A stretch of 20,059 bases of DNA from Burkholderiales bacterium. GTDB taxonomy: Bacteria; Pseudomonadota; Gammaproteobacteria; Burkholderiales; Burkholderiaceae_E. The stretch lies in the NCBI GenBank assembly GCA_027489195.1, contig JAIYAG010000457.1:1-20059 (forward strand), written 5' to 3'. The notes beneath the pieces were generated by a model, which saw only the letters and a list, made by a program, of their open reading frames with translations, was not told the origin of the DNA and searched no databases. Every line of letters starts with the position of its first letter. Positions within the stretch are counted from its first letter, which is position 1. Of the stretch, positions 15,619 through 20,059 are shown one piece after another. A program made the position numbers and the translations under genes.

Positions 15619-16550
15619 TTCGTCTTGACGGCGTGGCCGCCGAATCCCTTGCGCATCAGCGACAGCAGCCGGTTGCCGACGTCGGCGCGGCCCTGCGATG
15701 CAAAACGGCTCATCAGCGCGAGCGCGATGACCGGCGCGGGCGTGCCCTGGCGCACCGATTCGTCGACGGTCCAGCGGCCCTCGCCCGAGTCGGCCACGTA
15801 GGGCGCGACCGAGTCGAGCGCGTCCGGGTCGCGCAGCGCGTCGACGGTCAGGTCGAGCAGCCACGAGCGGACCACCGAGCCGTGCCGCCAGAGTTCGCCG
15901 ACGGCGGCGAGGTCGAGGTCGAACTCGGTCTTGCCCTCGAGCAGCGCGAAGCCCTCGGCGTAGGCCTGCATCGCGCCGTACTCGATGCCGTTGTGGATCA
16001 TCTTCACGAAGTGGCCGCTGCCGGGCGGCCCGCAGTGCAGCCAGCCCCGGTCGGGCGCGGGCGCCAGCAGCCGGGCGATCGGCGCGAGCCGTGCGGCGGC
16101 CTCGGCGTCGGCGCCGTACATCAGGCAGTAGCCGTTCGCGAGACCCCAGACGCCGCCCGAGACGCCGCAGTCGGCGAAGCGCAGTCCGTGCGCCTCGAGC
16201 TCGCGGGCGTGGCGCTGCGAGTCGAGGTAGTTCGCGTTGGCGCCGTCGACGATCAGGTCGCCGGGCGCGAGCCGCGCGACGAGCTCGGCCAGCGCCGTCT
16301 CGCTCGGCTCGCCCGCCGGCAGCATCAGCCAGACCGTGCGAGGCGCCGGCAGCGCGGACACCGCGTCGGCGAGGCTCGCGTGCAGCACGACGCCGGGCTC
16401 GTCGGCGAGCGCCGCGCGCGCCTCGGGCTGCGCGTCGAAGCCGTGCACGTGCGCGCCGCCGCGGGCGAGGCGCCGCGCCATGTTCGCGCCCATGCGGCCG
16501 AGGCCGACCATCGCGAGCGTCGGGGCAGGGGTGAGGGGGTCAGCGTTCAT
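15615..16550 (-). CDS. gnd: 6-phosphogluconate dehydrogenase, decarboxylating, short form
   Basis: This enzyme oxidises and decarboxylates 6-phosphogluconate to ribulose-5-phosphate. At 311 residues it belongs to the short class (about 300-330 residues) rather than the 470-residue E. coli class; short members are often NAD-preferring. Features are the dinucleotide motif VGLGRMGANMARRLARGG (15-32), VDGANANYLDSQRH, the substrate-site FADCGVSGGVWGLANGYCLM, and GPPGSGHFVKMIHNGIEYGAMQAYAEGF with the catalytic Lys and the HNGIEY segment. The ATG at 16550 gives a short leader before the Rossmann motif; it lies inside the end of miaA (11-base overlap). Its stop overlaps the gntK start. The pair Gnd-GntK forms a two-step route from gluconate into the pentose phosphate pathway. 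Confidence 0.93.
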   Translation of the reverse strand: MNADPLTPAPTLAMVGLGRMGANMARRLARGGAHVHGFDAQPEARAALADEPGVVLHASLADAVSALPAPRTVWLMLPAGEPSETALAELVARLAPGDLIVDGANANYLDSQRHARELEAHGLRFADCGVSGGVWGLANGYCLMYGADAEAAARLAPIARLLAPAPDRGWLHCGPPGSGHFVKMIHNGIEYGAMQAYAEGFALLEGKTEFDLDLAAVGELWRHGSVVRSWLLDLTVDALRDPDALDSVAPYVADSGEGRWTVDESVRQGTPAPVIALALMSRFASQGRADVGNRLLSLMRKGFGGHAVKTK

Positions 16551-17541
16551 GGGCGGCGATGATAGCGGACACCCGCTCGAGCGCGTCGGGGGCGAGGCAG
16601 TCGAGCGCCTCGCGCGCACGCATCGAGCGCAGCCAGGTGAGCTGGCGCTTGGCGAGCTGGCGCGTGGCCGCGATCGCCTCGTCGACGAACTGCCGATGCC
16701 GCGCTGCGCCCCCCGCGCCGGTCTCGAGGTCGTCGAGATAGGACCAGGCCTGGCGGTAGCCGACGCAGCGCATCGACGGCATCGCCGGCGCGAGGTCGCC
16801 GCGGGCGCGCAGGGCGCGCACCTCGTCGAGGAAGCCGGCGGCGAGCATCGCCTCGAAGCGCGTGGCGATCCGCGCATGCAGCACCGCACGGTCCGAGGGC
16901 TCGAGCGCGATCGTCGCCAGCCGCGGCGGCGGGCCGTCGGCCGCGCGGGTGCCGATCAGCGCCGACATCGGCCGGCCGGTGAGGGCGTGCACCTCGAGCG
17001 CGCGCTGCACGCGCTGCGAGTCGCCCGGCTCGAGGCGGGCCGCGGTGATCGGGTCGATGCAGGCGAGCCGCGCGTGCAGCGCGGGCCAGCCGTCGCGCGC
17101 AGCCTCGGCGTCGAGCGCGGCACGCACCGCGGGGTCGGCCTGCGGCAGTTCGTCGAGCCCCTCGGCCAGCGCCTTCGCGTAGAGCATCGTGCCGCCGACC
17201 AGCAGCGGCAGCCGGCCGCGTGCCCGGATGTCGACGATCAGCCGGCGCGCATCGGTGGCGAACGCGGCCGCCGAGTAGGCGGCGGTGGGCGCGATCGTGT
17301 CGATCAGGTGGTGCGGCACCGCGGCACGCTCGGCGGCGGTCGGCTTGGCGGTGCCGATGTCCAGGCCCCGGTAGACCAGCGCCGAGTCCACGCTGACGAT
17401 CTCCAGCGGCAGGCGCTCGGCCAGCGCCATGGCGATCGCGCTCTTGCCCGAGGCGGTCGGGCCGAGCAGCAGGATCGCGTCGGGGCGCGCGGCGCCCGCG
17501 GGGCCGCCGGTCGGCGGAGCGCCGGTCGCGGGGCCGCTCAT
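16540..17541 (-). CDS. miaA: tRNA dimethylallyltransferase
   Basis: MiaA transfers a dimethylallyl group to adenosine-37 of tRNAs that read codons starting with U, improving codon reading. The 333-residue protein has the P-loop LLLGPTASGKSAIA (about 25-38), SVDSALVYRGLDIGTAKP (catalytic Asp), PHHLIDTIAP, VGGTMLYAKALAEGLDELP, GDSQRVQRALEV and the C-terminal MRCVGYRQAW. A Pro/Gly/Ala-rich leader precedes the core. The ATG at 17541 overlaps the stop of the transporter gene (ATGA), and the end overlaps the gnd start. The linkage of miaA to mutL is old and is also seen in E. coli, although here a transporter lies between them. Confidence 0.96.
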   Translation of the reverse strand: MSGPATGAPPTGGPAGAARPDAILLLGPTASGKSAIAMALAERLPLEIVSVDSALVYRGLDIGTAKPTAAERAAVPHHLIDTIAPTAAYSAAAFATDARRLIVDIRARGRLPLLVGGTMLYAKALAEGLDELPQADPAVRAALDAEAARDGWPALHARLACIDPITAARLEPGDSQRVQRALEVHALTGRPMSALIGTRAADGPPPRLATIALEPSDRAVLHARIATRFEAMLAAGFLDEVRALRARGDLAPAMPSMRCVGYRQAWSYLDDLETGAGGAARHRQFVDEAIAATRQLAKRQLTWLRSMRAREALDCLAPDALERVSAIIAAHER

Positions 17542-18821
17542 CGCGCCGCCGCGGGCAGCGGCCCCGCGTCCACGCCGCCGTGTCGGCGCACCAGCGTCTG
17601 CGCGACCACGGCCGCGGCCACGCCGGCGGCGGCGACCATGCCGGCCATCGGCAGCGCGCTGCCGTCGTGCAGCCGCCCGATCAGCGCCCCCGCGCAGGCC
17701 GCGACCACGTTCTGAACGAAGCCGGTCATCGCAGCGGCCGCGCCCGCGTGCCGCGGGAAGGGGGCCACCGAGCCGGCCTGCCAGGCCGACTGGCTCAGCC
17801 CGTGGCCGAAGACGAAGAGGCACTGCGGCACGATCACCGCCGCGACGTGGTCGATGCGGGCCAGCGCGAGGGCGAGCATCGTGCAGCCGGCGACGGCGGC
17901 GATGCCGGTGGCCACGCCGATCGTGCGCTGCACGCCCAGGCGCGGCAGCACCCGCCGCACCGACAGCGTGCCGAGCAGGAAGCCGGTGGTGACGACGGCG
18001 AATGCGAACCCGAAGGCCGCGGGCGACATGCCGTGCACGCCGCCGAAGACGAACGAGGCCTCGGACAGGAAGGAGAACAGGCCCCAGTACATCGCGGTGC
18101 CGATGAGCGTGAAGCCGAGCCAGGTCCGCGAGCGCAGCACGCTCGCGTAATTGGCGATCATCGGACCGGGGCGCATCGCGTCTCGCGCCGGCTCGAGGTT
18201 GCTCTCGCGCAGCCCGCGCACGCAGAGCACGGCGGCGCCGAGCGCGAAGGCGGTCATCGTGGCGAAGGCCGCGCGCCAGCCGAACTGCGCGGCGAGCAGG
18301 CCGCCCGCGATCGGTGCGGCCAGCGGCATCAGCGCGACCCAGCTCATCGCCAGCGCCAGCCGCCGCGCGCCGGTCGCCGGGTCGTAGCGGTCGCGCACGA
18401 TGGCGCGGGCGCACACCACGGTGCAGCAGGTGCCGACCGACTGCAGCAGCCGCCCGGCGAGCAGCAGCCCGAGCGAGCCCGCGCTCATCGCGAGCACCGA
18501 GCCGGCGACGTAGGCGAGGAGGCCCGCCAGCACCACCGGACGCCGGCCGAAGCGGTCCGACAGGGGGCCGGCGAGGAGCTGCGTGAACGCGAAGCCGAGG
18601 ATGTAGACCGACAGCGTCGCCTGCACCGCGCCCGCGCCCAGCGCGAGGCCGGCGGCGATCGAGGGCATCGACGGCAGGTACAGGTCGGTCGACAGCGGCT
18701 GGAAGGCGATCAGCGTCGCGAGCAGCAGCACGACGCGACGGTCTTCGCGGCGGTGTTCCAGGGCCGTCTGCGCGCGGGACCCGGCGGGCGGGGACCCGGC
18801 GGACGCGGGCTCGGCGGGCAT
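17538..18821 (-). CDS. MFS transporter, Bcr/CflA drug-resistance family
   Basis: This inner-membrane protein of 427 residues is predicted to have 12 transmembrane helices. It has the Bcr/CflA hallmark STDLYLPSMPSIA in the first helix region and motif A, GPLSDRFGRRPVVLAG, between helices 2 and 3; a conserved LLQSVGTCCTVVCARAIVRD follows. Members export drugs such as bicyclomycin or chloramphenicol, and some export amino acids or peptides; the substrate here is unknown. The ATG at 18821 lies five bases after the mutL stop and its own stop overlaps the miaA start (ATGA). The about 35-residue polar N-terminus is longer than usual, so a later start cannot be excluded. No regulator gene accompanies it. 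Confidence 0.9.
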   Translation of the reverse strand: MPAEPASAGSPPAGSRAQTALEHRREDRRVVLLLATLIAFQPLSTDLYLPSMPSIAAGLALGAGAVQATLSVYILGFAFTQLLAGPLSDRFGRRPVVLAGLLAYVAGSVLAMSAGSLGLLLAGRLLQSVGTCCTVVCARAIVRDRYDPATGARRLALAMSWVALMPLAAPIAGGLLAAQFGWRAAFATMTAFALGAAVLCVRGLRESNLEPARDAMRPGPMIANYASVLRSRTWLGFTLIGTAMYWGLFSFLSEASFVFGGVHGMSPAAFGFAFAVVTTGFLLGTLSVRRVLPRLGVQRTIGVATGIAAVAGCTMLALALARIDHVAAVIVPQCLFVFGHGLSQSAWQAGSVAPFPRHAGAAAAMTGFVQNVVAACAGALIGRLHDGSALPMAGMVAAAGVAAAVVAQTLVRRHGGVDAGPLPAAAR

Positions 18822-18826
18822 GGCGC

Positions 18827-20059
18827 TCAACGCCCGCGCAGGAACCAGCGGTCGAGCTCGGCCATCGGCAGCTGCACCCAGGTCGGCCGGCCGTGGTTGC
18901 ACTGGTCGGCACCCGCGGTGGTCTCCATGTCGCGCAGCAGTGCGTTCATCTGGGCGAGCGACAGCGCCTGGTTGGCGCGGACCGCGGCGTGGCAGGCCAT
19001 GGTCGCCAGCAGCGCGTCGCGGCGCTCGGCGAGCAGGCGGCTGGCGCCGTGCTCGGCGAGGTCCGCGAGGACCGAGCGCGCGAGCGCGACCGGGTCGCCC
19101 GCGGCGAGCGCGGCCGGCACCGAATGCACCGCGATCGCACCGTCCTCGAGCGCCACGAGGTCCAGGCCGAGCGCGAGGAGCGCGTCGCGCTCCTCCTCGG
19201 CGGCGCGCCGCTCGTGCGCGTCGGCCGCGAAGGCGGGCGGGATCAGCAGCGGCTGCGCGGGCACCTCGCGTGCGTCCAGCCCGGCCTTCAGGCGCTCGTA
19301 GACCACGCGCTCGTGCGCGGCATGCATGTCGACCACCACCAGGCCGTGCGCGTTCTGCGCGAGCACGTACACGCCGTGGACCTGGCCGATCGCGAAGCCC
19401 AGCGGCGGGAGCCCGGCGGCGGCGGTGGCGGCGGCGGTGGCGGCGGTGTCGGAGGCGGTCGTGGCGTCGGCCGAGGCGGTCGGACCCGGTGCCCGCATCG
19501 CGTCGCGCGGATCCCGGTGTGCCGCGTCGCGGGCACGGGCGCCCCCGTAGGTCCCCGCGTCGAGGCCCGCGTCGGCGCCGGTCGGCGCATCCGGCGCCAG
19601 GAAGCGCATCAGCGGGCCGATCGACTGCGGTGCCGCGGCCAGCGGCAAGGTTGCCTGCCAGCCCGGCCGGGCGACGTCGGAGGCGGGCCAGCGGTCGGCG
19701 CCCGACGGGTCGCGGCCGACCCCGCGTCGCGGCGTGCCGCCGACGTCCGAGGCGCCCGGCAGGTCCGCACCCGCTGCGCCGACACCCGGAGGGCCCGCGT
19801 GTCCGGAGCCGGTGGGCCCGATCCCTGCGATCCCTGACCCCGCGATCCCCGCCCCGGCGAGCCCAGTCCCTGCGAGCCCAGTCCCGGCGAGCCCCGTCCC
19901 GGGTGCCGCGCCGCGCACCGTCGACGCCACCCCGTCGGCCGCCGCGCCCACCCGCAGCGCCTCGCGCACCGCGTGGAACACGAACGAGTGGATCGAGCGC
20001 GCATCGCGAAACCGCACCTCGGTCTTGGCCGGATGCACGTTGACGTCGACCTCGACCGG
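18827..20059 (-). CDS. mutL: DNA mismatch repair protein MutL, C-terminal two-thirds (5' end outside window)
   Basis: MutL couples MutS mismatch recognition to strand incision and removal. The start lies beyond base 20059; the visible 410 residues begin within the ATPase region at VEVDVNVHPAKTEVRF. A long Gly/Ala/Pro-rich linker follows, containing a 15-bp tandem repeat. The C-terminal dimerisation domain runs from PPLGFAIGQVHGVYVLAQ to the end. It contains DMHAAHERVVYE (19295-19330), which fits the endonuclease motif DQHA(X)2E(X)4E with Met for Gln, and also ATMACHAAVRANQAL and DQCNHGRPTWVQL, the metal-site segments of endonuclease-type MutL. It therefore should nick DNA itself, consistent with bacteria lacking MutH. 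It is upstream of the transporter in the operon. Confidence 0.95.
   Translation of the reverse strand, partial: PVEVDVNVHPAKTEVRFRDARSIHSFVFHAVREALRVGAAADGVASTVRGAAPGTGLAGTGLAGTGLAGAGIAGSGIAGIGPTGSGHAGPPGVGAAGADLPGASDVGGTPRRGVGRDPSGADRWPASDVARPGWQATLPLAAAPQSIGPLMRFLAPDAPTGADAGLDAGTYGGARARDAAHRDPRDAMRAPGPTASADATTASDTAATAAATAAAGLPPLGFAIGQVHGVYVLAQNAHGLVVVDMHAAHERVVYERLKAGLDAREVPAQPLLIPPAFAADAHERRAAEEERDALLALGLDLVALEDGAIAVHSVPAALAAGDPVALARSVLADLAEHGASRLLAERRDALLATMACHAAVRANQALSLAQMNALLRDMETTAGADQCNHGRPTWVQLPMAELDRWFLRGR
19812..19901 (-). repeat. 15-bp tandem repeat in the mutL linker
   Basis: Six 15-base units run head to tail, three nearly identical (19857-19871, 19872-19886, 19887-19901) and three diverged (19812-19856). 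They encode a pentapeptide of the form G-[T/A/S]-G-[L/I]-A in the flexible linker between the MutL ATPase and dimerisation domains. The unit length keeps the reading frame when copy number changes. Confidence 0.85.

Noticed and set aside
19420..19460. GGCGGC/GGTGGC run considered as a CRISPR-like or regulatory repeat
   Set aside because: It is simple trinucleotide-type repetition encoding an Ala/Thr stretch of the MutL linker; there are no spacers.
1..20059. Search for tRNA genes, insertion sequences, prophage, toxin-antitoxin or defence genes
   Set aside because: None is recognisable; all larger open frames are explained by housekeeping genes or their antisense shadows.

Overview
The window is GC-rich chromosomal DNA, roughly 70% GC by eye, densely packed with housekeeping genes. 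The protein families and gene neighbourhood (mutL, miaA, purM, hda, a SerB-like HAD hydrolase, pcnB, folK, a deoxynucleoside kinase) point to a betaproteobacterium, most likely Burkholderiales. I cannot name the genus. There are no tRNA or rRNA genes, no insertion sequences, no prophage and no CRISPR array, and no gap between genes exceeds about 135 bases.

Layout from left to right. (1) The start of phoB on the minus strand, leaving the window at base 1, preceded by a well-formed PHO box. (2) manC/algA on the minus strand (GDP-mannose and mannose-6-phosphate metabolism), divergent from galE on the plus strand; together they supply nucleotide-sugar precursors for surface polysaccharide. (3) A tight minus-strand operon hda, HAD phosphatase, pcnB, folK, DUF486 membrane protein, deoxynucleoside kinase, reading leftward from 7632 to 3116. 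(4) A divergent plus-strand operon purM-tamA-tamB from 7717 to 14938. TamA and TamB form the outer/inner-membrane TAM assembly system; tamB carries an apparent +1 frameshift near base 13050. (5) A second tight minus-strand operon mutL, Bcr/CflA-type MFS transporter, miaA, short-form gnd, gntK, reading leftward from beyond 20059 to 15052, with stop and start codons overlapping or nearly touching at every junction.

The two long operons hold DNA-level control (Hda damps DnaA, MutL repairs mismatches), RNA processing (PcnB, MiaA), nucleotide and folate supply (PurM, FolK, deoxynucleoside kinase), envelope assembly (TamAB) and gluconate/6-phosphogluconate use (GntK, Gnd). I see no clearly undescribed system. 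The points most worth a second look are the PHO box before phoB, the tamB frameshift, the inverted repeat with two face-to-face TACAAT boxes between hda and purM, the GC hairpin just ahead of purM, and the gnd-gntK pair inside a mutL-miaA operon.
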